DNA of 64,000 bases from Ruegeria arenilitoris. Lineage in GTDB: Bacteria > Pseudomonadota > Alphaproteobacteria > Rhodobacterales > Rhodobacteraceae. This document shows, piece after piece, positions 38,491 through 46,728 of this stretch. The notes under the pieces are model-generated. The model had not been told where the DNA came from. It saw only the letters and a program-made list of their open reading frames with translations, and did not search any database. The position numbers and the translations under genes are program-made. Location of the stretch: the NCBI RefSeq assembly GCF_013035425.1, contig NZ_WQHX01000003.1, positions 75,001-139,000 of the forward strand, written 5' to 3'. Positions within the stretch are counted from its first letter, which is position 1, and every line of letters begins with the position of its first letter.

Positions 38491-39126
38491 TCAGCGTATT
38501 TCGATCAGCATCGCATCGCGCCGCCGCTCCCAGCCTGAGCGTTCAAGTTCAGGTTGGTCTGAGACCATTTGCGGCCGGCCAATGCAGTAATATCCCACCA
38601 AAGACCAAATGTCGGGGACGTCAAGGTCCCGTTTCAACTGTTCGGGATCCAGGATGGACACCCAACCCATTCCCAACCCCTCGACGCGCAAAGAAAGCCA
38701 GAAAAGTGTTATTGCAGACACTACGGAATACCGCCGTGTCTCAGGCATTGTAGCGGCACCCAAACCCATTCCTTTTGTGGTAGAGTCGTCGCAAAAGACT
38801 GCCAATTGCACAGGGGCTTCCTGCATGCCGGACAATTTGAGGCGGCTATAGCTCAAGGCTTTTTCACCGGAGTAGCCCGCAAGTGCCTGCTCGTTCGCCG
38901 CCTGAAAATTCTTAAGTGCGGCAGAGCGGGCGGCTTCACTATCGACACGGATCAAGCGCCAGGGTTCGCTCAATCCCACGGAAGGCGCCCTTAGAAATGC
39001 GTCGAGGCAGCGCGTGAGCACTGCCTCGTCAATTGGATCGGTGCGAAATCGGCGCACGTCACGACGAAGCCGCATCAACAGATCAAACTGCATGCGGAAC
39101 TCATCGGTGAATGCGTGATCCTGCAC
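38491..39126 (-). CDS. bluB: 5,6-dimethylbenzimidazole synthase
   Basis: This 211-residue nitroreductase-fold flavoenzyme is BluB-like: R-R-D-V-R-R-F near the start, A-P-S-V-G-L-S-E-P-W-R and G-M-G-W-V-S-I-L. BluB breaks down FMNH2 to make the lower ligand of cobalamin. The frame stays open far upstream through rpsP sequence, but the protein can only begin after it; the GTG at 39126, 13 bases past the rpsP stop, gives the normal N-terminus. cobC and cobD lie at 60889-62789. Confidence 0.88.
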   Translation of the reverse strand: MQDHAFTDEFRMQFDLLMRLRRDVRRFRTDPIDEAVLTRCLDAFLRAPSVGLSEPWRLIRVDSEAARSAALKNFQAANEQALAGYSGEKALSYSRLKLSGMQEAPVQLAVFCDDSTTKGMGLGAATMPETRRYSVVSAITLFWLSLRVEGLGMGWVSILDPEQLKRDLDVPDIWSLVGYYCIGRPQMVSDQPELERSGWERRRDAMLIEIR

Positions 39127-39139
39127 GCTATCGTTCCGA

Positions 39140-39535
39140 TTATTCTTCTGCTGCGGCCACTTCTTCTTCAGCGGGCGCTTCCGCAGCTTCAGTGGCTTCA
39201 GCAGCTTTCGAAGCTTTCTCTTCTGCACGTTCCTGAGCTTTCTTGCCAGGGGTGCCTTTTTGCGGGTTGTTACGCTCCGCTTTCTCACGCGTCCCGGCTG
39301 CTTCGAGCATACGTGCGATCCGGTCGGTTGGTTGCGCACCCTGATCCAGCCAGTATTGGATGCGCTCCATGTTCATTTTCACGCGCTCTTCGCTGTCTTT
39401 CGGCAGCAGCGGGTTGTAGGTGCCCAGTTTCTCGATAAAACGACCGTCGCGCGGCATACGGCTGTCGGCCGCTACGATGCGGTAGAAAGGACGTTTTTTC
39501 GAGCCGCCGCGGGCGAGACGAATTTTCATTGCCAT
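39140..39535 (-). CDS. rpsP: Ribosomal protein bS16
   Basis: This 131-residue protein has the usual core in residues 1-85 ([22 protein letters not shown]) and then a 45-residue Ala/Glu/Lys-rich tail. Such acidic tails occur in alphaproteobacterial S16. The ATG at 39535 is the conserved one, preceded by AAGGAG within TCAAAGGAGATACC. Confidence 0.96.
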   Translation of the reverse strand: MAMKIRLARGGSKKRPFYRIVAADSRMPRDGRFIEKLGTYNPLLPKDSEERVKMNMERIQYWLDQGAQPTDRIARMLEAAGTREKAERNNPQKGTPGKKAQERAEEKASKAAEATEAAEAPAEEEVAAAEE

Positions 39536-39604
39536 GGTGGTATCTCCTTTGAATGGCGTGTCCGGCAAAGGCCGGTTAGTTCTGTTGTTTGCTGAACCAA
39601 AGGT

Positions 39605-39901
39605 TCATTCCTGTTGTTTCCTGTGGTGACGGATGACTTCCTGAATAACGAAGTTCAGGAAAGCCTTGGCGAAATCGGGATCCAATTCGGCCTCTTTCGC
39701 CATTTCTTCTAAACGCGCGATCTGAGTTGCCTCGCGCGTTGGATCGGACGGGGGAAGGTTGTGAAGTGCCTTTAACTTGCCGACGGCTTGTGTGTGTTTG
39801 AACCGCTCACCCAGCGTGTAGACAAGGATCGCATCTAGCCTATCGATGCTTTTGCGGTGCTCTTTCAAGATTGTGGCGGCCTGGGTTACAGCGTCGGTCA
39901 T
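39605..39901 (-). CDS. Chorismate mutase, AroQ type
   Basis: This 98-residue all-helical mutase has the substrate-binding pattern R-K-S-I-D-R-L-D-A (about 16-24), V-G-K-L-K (Lys) and an E-x-x-x-x-x-x-R helix near the C-terminus. It turns chorismate into prephenate for Phe and Tyr. The ATG at 39901 has an AAAGGA site and overlaps the stop of the last GNAT gene by 4 bases. Confidence 0.9.
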   Translation of the reverse strand: MTDAVTQAATILKEHRKSIDRLDAILVYTLGERFKHTQAVGKLKALHNLPPSDPTREATQIARLEEMAKEAELDPDFAKAFLNFVIQEVIRHHRKQQE

Positions 39902-40449
39902 TGGCCATTCCTTTCGGTAGTCAATCCGGTGGTCGTAGTATCGATGTCCGGATGTCGCCAAACCTGAGCGCGTTTGCCAAGCAGCTCGCCTTCACGCTCA
40001 TACGTGGCGCCAAGCCTTTCAGCCAACACGAGAGATCTATCGTTTGCATGGGCGATGTAACTTATGACCCCGTTTAGGCCCTGGTGGCGTGCCGCATAGT
40101 CGCGTCCCGATTGTGCAGCTTCGAACGCCAAGCCTTTGCCCTCGGCTTCTTCCATCAAAACCCATCCCAGCTCTGGTTCGTCCCATCCGGGTATGTCGAT
40201 AATTCCCACCCACCCAACGAATTCGTTGGAGGCCTTTTCAGTCAAATGCCAGATTCCATAGCCCCTAAGCGCCCAGTGACCCAGTCGGCCCGTTAACGAG
40301 CTCCAACAACCCAGTTCATCCTTTGGACCGCCAACCATGTGGCTACGTTTCGTCGAAAAGAATGCAGTCATTGCGGGTAGATCATCCATCGAGGGTGCAC
40401 GAAGGATCAGGCGCTCTGTTTCGACACTTGGAATAGCGAACGAGGTCAT
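39898..40449 (-). CDS. GNAT acetyltransferase, RimJ/RimL type (third of three)
   Basis: This 183-residue protein begins S-V-E-T-E-R-L-I-L-R-A-P, the RimJ/RimL/NAT group signature, and has the acetyl-CoA region around E-A-E-G-K-G-L-A-F-E-A. It is a paralogue of the two genes upstream and overlaps both neighbours by 4 bases. The likely substrate is an N-terminal amine of a ribosomal protein or a small molecule; this cannot be decided. Confidence 0.85.
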   Translation of the reverse strand: MTSFAIPSVETERLILRAPSMDDLPAMTAFFSTKRSHMVGGPKDELGCWSSLTGRLGHWALRGYGIWHLTEKASNEFVGWVGIIDIPGWDEPELGWVLMEEAEGKGLAFEAAQSGRDYAARHQGLNGVISYIAHANDRSLVLAERLGATYEREGELLGKRAQVWRHPDIDTTTTGLTTERNGQ

Positions 40450-40994
40450 GCATAAGCCCCCATTCCGCCATTCACCAAATCTGCTGGTGCAGGATGTCGC
40501 CATACGTGCATGGTTCCAAACGCCGGGTGCTCATAGGTATATTCAAACTGAGCGCCCAACCTTTCGGCTACCGCCTTGCTGGCCATATTATCTGGATCAA
40601 TCAGCGAAATCGCAGTTGCCCAGCCCAACACATCATAGGCATGGGCGCGAGCGGCAATGGCCGCTTCAGTGGCATAACCCTTGCCGGTTGCATGATTCAT
40701 CAGGGTCCAACCAATTTCGGGCTCGGGCCAGCTGTGCGGGTACCACAATCCAACGCGACCAACATAAGCGCCCGAGTTTTTTTCCTCGACGCCCCAAAAC
40801 CCGTAACCGCGCATGGCCCAGTGCCCCAAAAGCATGGCAATGGAACGCCACGTTTCGTCAGGACGCTTTGGCCCGCCAACAAACTTCGATTGTTCGCTAT
40901 TAAAGAACTCTGCCTCGGCTTCAAAATCGGCCTCGCAGGGTGCTCTCATTATCAAGCGTTCAGTTTCAACAGTGGGTATGGACTCAGCGATCAT
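40446..40994 (-). CDS. GNAT acetyltransferase, RimJ/RimL type (second of three)
   Basis: This 182-residue protein starts I-P-T-V-E-T-E-R-L-I-M-R-A-P and has the acetyl-CoA pyrophosphate loop in H-A-T-G-K-G-Y-A-T-E-A. It shares with its neighbours a G-G-P and W-A-L/M-R-G-Y-G-x-W pattern. ATGA overlaps on both sides put the trio and ffh in one coupled unit. Confidence 0.87.
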   Translation of the reverse strand: MIAESIPTVETERLIMRAPCEADFEAEAEFFNSEQSKFVGGPKRPDETWRSIAMLLGHWAMRGYGFWGVEEKNSGAYVGRVGLWYPHSWPEPEIGWTLMNHATGKGYATEAAIAARAHAYDVLGWATAISLIDPDNMASKAVAERLGAQFEYTYEHPAFGTMHVWRHPAPADLVNGGMGAYA

Positions 40995-41533
40995 CGATAG
41001 GTTTCCATCCCGCCATCGGCGTTTGTGGCAAGGTGCCGATAAACGATTGTTTCGCTGGGCGTTTCTCCCTGAGGCAAAGGTGCGTAGGCATCGCGCTTCG
41101 CACCTAGACGCCGCGCCACAGCGACTGATCCGTCGTTTCCGGGTGTAATATAACTAACGAGCGTTTCGAAACCCTGTTTCCAAGCCCAGTTCAGTGCTGC
41201 GTAGGCTGCCTCGGTTACGTACCCGTGCCCTTCGAATTGATCCAACAGCATCCAACCTATTTCGGCTTCTGGGTAATGGGCGGGTCGGTTGATTCCTACT
41301 TGGCCCACAAGTTTGCAATCTTCGGAACGTTCGATGGCCCAACTACCAAAACCAAGAAGAGACCAACTTCCAACTTCTGAGGCGATAGTCTGCCAGCTGT
41401 CTTTCAATGAGAAAGGGCCACCCATAAATCGCGAACGCTCACTACCCATCACATTGTGAAGCAAAGCAAAATCCTGCATCACGTGATGGCGCAGCTTTAA
41501 GCGCGCTGTCGTTATGGTGGGGGCTAGGTTCAC
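40991..41533 (-). CDS. GNAT acetyltransferase, RimJ/RimL type (first of three)
   Basis: This 180-residue protein is the most divergent of the trio: the start reads T-I-T-T-A-R-L-K-L-R-H-H. The acetyl-CoA loop is Q-F-E-G-H-G-Y-V-T-E-A. It overlaps the ffh stop by 4 bases (41530-41533), so its translation depends on ffh translation. Confidence 0.86.
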   Translation of the reverse strand: MNLAPTITTARLKLRHHVMQDFALLHNVMGSERSRFMGGPFSLKDSWQTIASEVGSWSLLGFGSWAIERSEDCKLVGQVGINRPAHYPEAEIGWMLLDQFEGHGYVTEAAYAALNWAWKQGFETLVSYITPGNDGSVAVARRLGAKRDAYAPLPQGETPSETIVYRHLATNADGGMETYR

Positions 41534-43035
41534 TTTTTCTTTCCAAATCCGCTCAGACCCGGCGGCAGAGCCATACCGCCGCCCATACCGGGCATGCCGG
41601 GCATCTTGCCACCCATTGCTTTGGCAGCCTGTTCCAGCGCTTTTGGGTCCATACCTGCGGCCATTTCTTCCGGCGAGGGACCGCCTTTGCCGAACATGCC
41701 TTTCATGGCCTGTTTCAGCATCTTGCCTTTGCCCATCTTGCCCATCTTCTTCATCATATCCGACATCTGACGATGCATTTTGAGCAGCTTGTTGAGGTCG
41801 CTGACCTCCATGCCCGAACCGGCGGCGATGCGCTTCTTCCGGCTAGCCTGAAGTAATTGGGGGTTAGCGCGTTCGCGTTTGGTCATCGATTGGATCAGGG
41901 CGATCTGCTGGCGCAGGATCTTGTCGTCCAGACCAGCTTGATCCATCTGCTTGGCCATCTTTCCCATGCCGGGCATCATGCCCATCATGCCCTGCATGCC
42001 GCCCATCTGGATCATCTGCTCTAGCTGCAGTTTAAGGTCATTCATGTTGAACTGACCCTTGACCATGCGCTTCATCATGCGCTCGGTCTGTTCCATCTCC
42101 ATCGTTTCCTGGGCCTTTTCGACCAAGGCCACGATGTCGCCCATGCCCAGAATACGGCCGGCGATCCGGTCCGGCTCGAAACTTTCGAGCGCGTCCATTT
42201 TCTCGCCCAAACCAACAAAACGAATAGGCTTGCCAGTGACCGCGCGCATCGACAACGCCGCGCCGCCGCGCCCGTCACCGTCCATTCGCGTAAGGACCAC
42301 GCCTGAGATGCCGACCTTTGCGTCGAACTCCTCGGCGACCTCAACAGCGACCTGACCTGTCAGGCCGTCGACCACCAGCAGAGTTTCGCGAGGGTCAACT
42401 GCGTTGCGGACCTGTTCGACCTCATCCATCAGAACTTCGTCGATATGGAGGCGCCCCGCAGTGTCGAGCATGTAGACGTCGTAGCCGCCCAATGTCGCCT
42501 GCTGCTTTGCACGTTTGGCGATATCGACGGGTTTCTGGCCGGGAACTATCGGCAGAGTATCCACGCCAACTTGCGTGCCAAGCACTGCCAGCTGATCCAT
42601 AGCTGCCGGGCGATAGACGTCCAACGATGCCATCAGAACCTTTTTGCCTTCTTTTTCCTTCAGGCGCTTGGCCAGCTTGCCTGTGGTCGTTGTTTTACCA
42701 GAGCCCTGGAGACCGACCATCAGGATCGGAGCAGGTGGGTTGTCGATCTTGAGCTTGCCGGGGTCTTCGTCACCGCGCAGCACATCAACCAATGCGTCGT
42801 GCACGATTTTGACAACCTGTTGGCCGGGGGTGACCGACTTGGTCACGGCCTGTCCAGTCGCTTTGTCCTGTACCTTCTTGACGAATTCACGGGCAACCGG
42901 AAGTGAAACGTCAGCCTCAAGCAGTGCCACACGCACTTCGCGAAGGGCCGCTTTGACGTCTTCTTCGGACAGAGCGCCCTGTTTGGTCAGCCGGTCAAAG
43001 ACGCCAGAAAGGCGTTCGGATAGATTTTCAAACAT
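41530..43035 (-). CDS. ffh: Signal recognition particle protein Ffh
   Basis: This 501-residue SRP GTPase has an N domain (1-90), G domain with G-L-Q-G-S-G-K-T-T-T, D-T-A-G-R and T-R-M-D-G, and a Met-rich M domain (about 300-501) that binds 4.5S RNA and signal peptides, ending in a Gly/Met/Pro-rich tail. A GGAGG site precedes the ATG. It is the first gene of the ffh-GNAT-chorismate mutase-rpsP unit. Confidence 0.97.
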   Translation of the reverse strand: MFENLSERLSGVFDRLTKQGALSEEDVKAALREVRVALLEADVSLPVAREFVKKVQDKATGQAVTKSVTPGQQVVKIVHDALVDVLRGDEDPGKLKIDNPPAPILMVGLQGSGKTTTTGKLAKRLKEKEGKKVLMASLDVYRPAAMDQLAVLGTQVGVDTLPIVPGQKPVDIAKRAKQQATLGGYDVYMLDTAGRLHIDEVLMDEVEQVRNAVDPRETLLVVDGLTGQVAVEVAEEFDAKVGISGVVLTRMDGDGRGGAALSMRAVTGKPIRFVGLGEKMDALESFEPDRIAGRILGMGDIVALVEKAQETMEMEQTERMMKRMVKGQFNMNDLKLQLEQMIQMGGMQGMMGMMPGMGKMAKQMDQAGLDDKILRQQIALIQSMTKRERANPQLLQASRKKRIAAGSGMEVSDLNKLLKMHRQMSDMMKKMGKMGKGKMLKQAMKGMFGKGGPSPEEMAAGMDPKALEQAAKAMGGKMPGMPGMGGGMALPPGLSGFGKKK

Positions 43036-43104
43036 GCCTTCGGCCTCCTATGCCGGTTATCTGATGGCGTGCCCTACATAGGATGCGCCGGTTAAATGCA
43101 CAAA

Positions 43105-43181
43105 CGCCCCCACGGGCGAAACTCGCTGGTGGGGGGCGATCCCTGAATGACTCAAGGGACCGGAAGGTTATTCTCTTCCGG
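43105..43181 (-). terminator. Two hairpins upstream of ffh
   Basis: A long stem (CGCCCCCAC at 43105-43113 with GTGGGGGGCG at 43129-43138, inner GCGA/TCGC) and a second one (CCGGAAG 43160-43166 with CTTCCGG 43175-43181) lie between the membrane-protein gene and ffh. On the minus strand the first is followed by TTTGTG, so it may end the upstream transcript; it could also be part of the ffh leader. Confidence 0.45.
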
Positions 43182-43195
43182 ATGTTTCGGCGGAT

Positions 43196-43714
43196 TTAGG
43201 CGGATTGAGTGTCAGAGTCAACCACGCGCGCAGGCAGCCAGTCATTGACTGTGCTTACCATCCTGTGAGAGCCGGATCCGTTGGTAAATACCTCGACAAT
43301 AGGGTGGCGGCCTGCGCTCATACCTTTGTCGAGAACTAAAACAGGACGATAAAGCGTCGAGGTTCGACCCTCACGCGTGGACGTCGTGCTTTCCAGTTCA
43401 GCATGGGACAGGTTGGATAGCTTGTGCTCGACAGCCTGATAACCAAAAACTGATTGACGGCGAATTAAGACACTGTCCTTTTTGCGGTCCAGTATTACCT
43501 GCACGCGTCGGACAAATACGCAAAAGGCGCCGAAACCTAGCCCGCCGCCGCCAAGGGCGAAAATCAAGCCGAACCAGATGTTCTCGCCCCCGGTACTCAT
43601 GAGTAAAATGCCGGGGCCGACAAATGCCATAATGAAAATGATCAACATGATCCCGATGAACCATGGTGTGTCAGCAAGAATAAGTTGATCCGGTGTGTTT
43701 CGCCTGATTTTCAT
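43196..43714 (-). CDS. Small membrane protein of unknown function
   Basis: This 172-residue protein has two membrane segments (about 17-40 and 46-68) followed by about 100 residues on one side of the membrane that look beta-rich (R-V-Q-V-I-L-D-R-K-K, S-V-L-I-R-R-Q). This resembles the layout of small PH-like membrane proteins. No family name could be given. It has no partner in the same operon. Confidence 0.65.
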   Translation of the reverse strand: MKIRRNTPDQLILADTPWFIGIMLIIFIMAFVGPGILLMSTGGENIWFGLIFALGGGGLGFGAFCVFVRRVQVILDRKKDSVLIRRQSVFGYQAVEHKLSNLSHAELESTTSTREGRTSTLYRPVLVLDKGMSAGRHPIVEVFTNGSGSHRMVSTVNDWLPARVVDSDTQSA

Positions 43715-43804
43715 AGTTGCATGCTAGCACTGAACCCAACAGTTGTCCCACAGTTGAAATTCCCCGGGATATAAGCCATGAGCACCTGATATCAGGAGGT
43801 TCTC

Positions 43805-44335
43805 ATGGATGCATCGTCTGACTTTCAGGATACATTGCCGCTTAGTTCTGACTCCTTGTTGGCGCAGATGGACGACTGGGGTCTGACTTATCGTCTGCAT
43901 ACACACATGCCTCTGCGCACGGTCGAGGACGCCAAGTCTGTTGAAGACCAGTTTGTGGTATCTGGCGAAAATACTCTGCGTCTTAAGAACCTTTATCTGC
44001 GTGACAGGAAAAAGCGAAACTATCTGGTGTCACTGGAGCAGAGCCGAGAGATCGACCTTAAGCAGTTGGGAAATCAGCTTGGGGTTGGCGGTCTGTCGTT
44101 TGGGTCGCCAGAGCGACTTTTGCAACACCTTGGCATCCGCCCCGGTGCAGTCAGCCCGCTGGCAATGATTAACGGGGTAAAAAGCAACGTGTTCTTTCTG
44201 ATGGATGCAACGGCCCAAAGCGCGGACGTAATCAACATGCATCCGCTTGTAAATGATCGAACCGTTGCAATGCCTCGTCCGGATTTGATGGTTTTTTTTG
44301 ACCGGGTCGGCTGCGCGGTCACATGGTTGCCCTGA
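43805..44335 (+). CDS. Prolyl-tRNA editing protein (YbaK/ProX family)
   Basis: This 176-residue stand-alone editing domain has the family motifs L-K-N-L-Y-L-R-D-R-K-K (catalytic lysine region), G-A-V-S-P-L-A-M-I-N and H-P-L-V-N-D-R-T-V. Members remove alanine from misloaded tRNA-Pro (ProXp-ala). It has an AGGAGG site 7 bases before the ATG and is monocistronic, convergent with the racemase gene. Confidence 0.88.
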   Translation: MDASSDFQDTLPLSSDSLLAQMDDWGLTYRLHTHMPLRTVEDAKSVEDQFVVSGENTLRLKNLYLRDRKKRNYLVSLEQSREIDLKQLGNQLGVGGLSFGSPERLLQHLGIRPGAVSPLAMINGVKSNVFFLMDATAQSADVINMHPLVNDRTVAMPRPDLMVFFDRVGCAVTWLP

Positions 44336-45076
44336 TCAATCCTCCAGTGCCCGTTTCAGCGCTGCCGAGACATGAGCGGCTGATGGATTGACGAACAAAT
44401 GACCATTCGAGTCGAAGACGGGATCATCCAAATGGTCAGGGAACGCGAGTGGCAATTCCGTACAGGCTAATAGAATAGCTGCGCCGGGTTTGGCGTGGCG
44501 GTTGCAGAATTGCAGCAGACGCGTTCGGGCTTTTCTTGAGGCGCCGCCATAAAAGTCTTCGTCGATCATCTCTTGCATCTCAGCAATCTCGGCCTCGGGT
44601 AACCGCTCATTTGCTTCAATGCCTTTTGCCGAAAGGTGCTGTGCATAGTTGTCGGCTTGCATGGTCACCGTTGTTCCAAGCACCAAAGCGTTCGCAGCCC
44701 CTGTCTTAGCCGTCGTCTCTGCAGTCGCATCGAATATACTGAGGATATCAATCGAGACACCTTCGCGGATTGCGTGCAATCTGGCGTGCGGAGTGTTTGA
44801 CGCGATAATAGCAAAGTCGCACCCAGAACGCTCCAGCGAAAACATGGCATTGCGAAAAACGGCATCGAACGCGGCCCAGCTATCTTCATCGCCAGGTTCG
44901 CCTCGTAAAGCACGAGTTTCGGACTGAGTTACCGACTCGATTGTCATCGGGGGTACGGGCAGGGGAGAGGAGTACCCACGTTCAGTGTAGTAACGTCCTG
45001 CACCCTCAGCGATGCCCCGATAATAGTCCACGGTTGACGCCCAGCCCACACCGCCCAGAATTCCAATCTTTTTCAT
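44336..45076 (-). CDS. Aspartate/glutamate racemase family protein with one catalytic cysteine
   Basis: This 246-residue protein has the G-I-L-G-G-V-G-W start and the second-cysteine motif L-L-A-C-T-E-L (Cys205). The first site reads I-A-S-N-T-P-H (Ser93), where classical racemases have C-N-T. Single-cysteine members with Thr or Ser at this place are known in E. coli-type L-specific racemases, so it may work on one enantiomer or another acid. Start set at 45076, before the beta strand; the 8 extra codons to 45100 are doubtful. Confidence 0.82.
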   Translation of the reverse strand: MKKIGILGGVGWASTVDYYRGIAEGAGRYYTERGYSSPLPVPPMTIESVTQSETRALRGEPGDEDSWAAFDAVFRNAMFSLERSGCDFAIIASNTPHARLHAIREGVSIDILSIFDATAETTAKTGAANALVLGTTVTMQADNYAQHLSAKGIEANERLPEAEIAEMQEMIDEDFYGGASRKARTRLLQFCNRHAKPGAAILLACTELPLAFPDHLDDPVFDSNGHLFVNPSAAHVSAALKRALED

Positions 45077-45149
45077 GCTAAAAGTCCAATCAGCAATCAC
45101 CTTGATGGCTGCAGATTGGACGTTTCATACGGCAAAAACCAGACTGAGA

Positions 45150-45731
45150 TTATGCAGCCAGCGACGACACAGCTTGATGAGCATTCTTAAGAGCCGATTG
45201 CGCATCCAATGCCATCTGATCCGCAGCTACGACGTCGACATTGCTGATGCCCATGAAGCCAAGCACATGGCGCGCATAGTCGGTGGCAAAATCAATTTCC
45301 GATCCGACCGCAGTTCCACCGGATGCGATCGCAAGAACAACCCGCTTTCCCTGCAATAAACCGACAGGGCCGTTTTCGGTGTATTTAAAAGTCAGGCCAA
45401 CACGGGCGACAAGATCGATCCACGCCTTAAGAGCGGCCGGGATCGAAAAGTTATAAATGGGTAAGCCGATTACAATCGCGTCTGCCTGCTGCAATTCACG
45501 TACCAACTCGTCCGATATTGACAACAGATCTCGTTGTACAGCGTCTCGCTGATCTGCTGGCGTGAAGTTGGCGGTTATCCATTCCTCGGTCAAAAGGGGT
45601 AAAGGCGTAGCCAGATCGCGACGGATAATGCGAGCGGGATCAAGGTGTTTCACCACGCGACCGGACAGGTCACGAGACGTCGAGTCTTTGCGTCGTGGCG
45701 ATGCATCAATGTGAAGGACGGTCTTGGTCAT
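45150..45731 (-). CDS. azoR: FMN-dependent NADH:quinone/azo reductase
   Basis: This 193-residue flavodoxin-like enzyme has I-D-A-S-P-R near the start, the FMN-binding P-I-Y-N-F-S-I-P loop and A-S-G-G near the C-terminus. It reduces quinones and azo compounds with NADH and protects against electrophiles. The ATG at 45731 has an AAGGAG site; an in-frame extension overlapping the LysR gene is rejected. A divergent LysR gene and a perfect operator-like repeat lie just upstream. Confidence 0.9.
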   Translation of the reverse strand: MTKTVLHIDASPRRKDSTSRDLSGRVVKHLDPARIIRRDLATPLPLLTEEWITANFTPADQRDAVQRDLLSISDELVRELQQADAIVIGLPIYNFSIPAALKAWIDLVARVGLTFKYTENGPVGLLQGKRVVLAIASGGTAVGSEIDFATDYARHVLGFMGISNVDVVAADQMALDAQSALKNAHQAVSSLAA

Positions 45732-45805
45732 ATCGGCTGCTCCTTGCAGGGTGATGTGAATTCCGTTCCCAATATGATTGTTGCGTTTTCGAACAAAACA
45801 CGGAT

Positions 45806-45828
45806 ATACCAACAGGTATTGTTGGTAT
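45806..45828. promoter_or_regulatory. Perfect 9-bp inverted repeat between azoR and lysR
   Basis: ATACCAACA (45806-45814) and TGTTGGTAT (45820-45828) are exact inverse complements with a 5-base centre. The spacing fits a dimer-binding site for the divergent LysR regulator, 21 bases before its start codon and 75 before azoR. Confidence 0.65.
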
Positions 45829-45849
45829 TTGCACATAGGAATATTTGCA

Positions 45850-46728
45850 ATGGACAATTGGGATGAAGTGAGAACTGCCTATCAGGTGGCTCGGATGGGT
45901 ACTGTCAGCGGCGCGGCCGAAGTCCTGGGCGTACACCATGCGACCGTCATCCGTCACATCGATGCCATCGAGTCCCGTCTTGGTGTAAAACTGTTTCAAC
46001 GCCACGCACGCGGGTACACTCCGACCGATGCGGGAGAGGACCTTTTGCGGGTAGCTCAAGCAACTGAAGATCAGTTCAACCAACTTGTCGGGCGAATGAA
46101 AGGGCGTGGTGACGACGTGTCTGGGGAACTTGTGGTGACCTCGCTGGCCTCGCTCGCTCCACTTGTCGTCCCGACGCTGACTGAGTTTCAGCAGATGCAT
46201 CCTGATCTGATCGTGCGTTACCTGACTGGGGATCGGCTGTTTCGGCTAGAATATGGTGAAGCACACGTAGCCATACGTGCAGGCGCAGTCCCGGATCAGC
46301 CGGATAATGTGGTGCAGCCCTTTGGTGCTTTGGAAATCGGTTTGTATGCCAGCAAGTCTTATATCTCCAGTCGCGGCAAACCGGCGAGCGTCGAGGATTT
46401 TGCCAACCACCTGTTCGTTGGCAGCGATGACGAAGAAAGCCGAGCACCTTTTTCCAAATGGTTGCGTGAAAACGCCCCGACTGAAGCCATCATCTTCCGA
46501 TGCACCAATAATCTTGCCATTCGCGAGGCTGTGAAGGCTGGCGCGGGGATCGGCTTCATGGCGCGCTGGGAGGCGGCGCGCCTGCCGGATCTTGTCGAGG
46601 TGATGGAACCGTTGCCAGAGTGGTCGGGAAGTTTGTGGCTGGTGACGCATGTTGACCTGCACCGCACGAACAAAGTGCAGACCTTTCTGACATTCCTGAA
46701 GGAGGCGGCCAAAAAATGGAGGCCCTAA
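45850..46728 (+). CDS. LysR-family regulator, divergent from azoR
   Basis: This 292-residue protein has an N-terminal helix-turn-helix (V-S-G-A-A-E-V-L-G-V-H-H-A-T-V about 19-33) and a periplasmic-binding-like effector domain. The N-terminus begins M-D-N-W-D, the start of the GcvA/CrgA-like subgroup. ATG at 45850 follows AGGAAT. It probably controls azoR through the palindrome between them, and its end overlaps the DMT transporter gene by 13 bases. Confidence 0.88.
   Translation: MDNWDEVRTAYQVARMGTVSGAAEVLGVHHATVIRHIDAIESRLGVKLFQRHARGYTPTDAGEDLLRVAQATEDQFNQLVGRMKGRGDDVSGELVVTSLASLAPLVVPTLTEFQQMHPDLIVRYLTGDRLFRLEYGEAHVAIRAGAVPDQPDNVVQPFGALEIGLYASKSYISSRGKPASVEDFANHLFVGSDDEESRAPFSKWLRENAPTEAIIFRCTNNLAIREAVKAGAGIGFMARWEAARLPDLVEVMEPLPEWSGSLWLVTHVDLHRTNKVQTFLTFLKEAAKKWRP

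Noticed and set aside
43085..43195. 4.5S (SRP) RNA gene next to ffh
   Set aside because: There are hairpins, but the conserved SRP RNA tetraloop region and asymmetric loop were not found in order.
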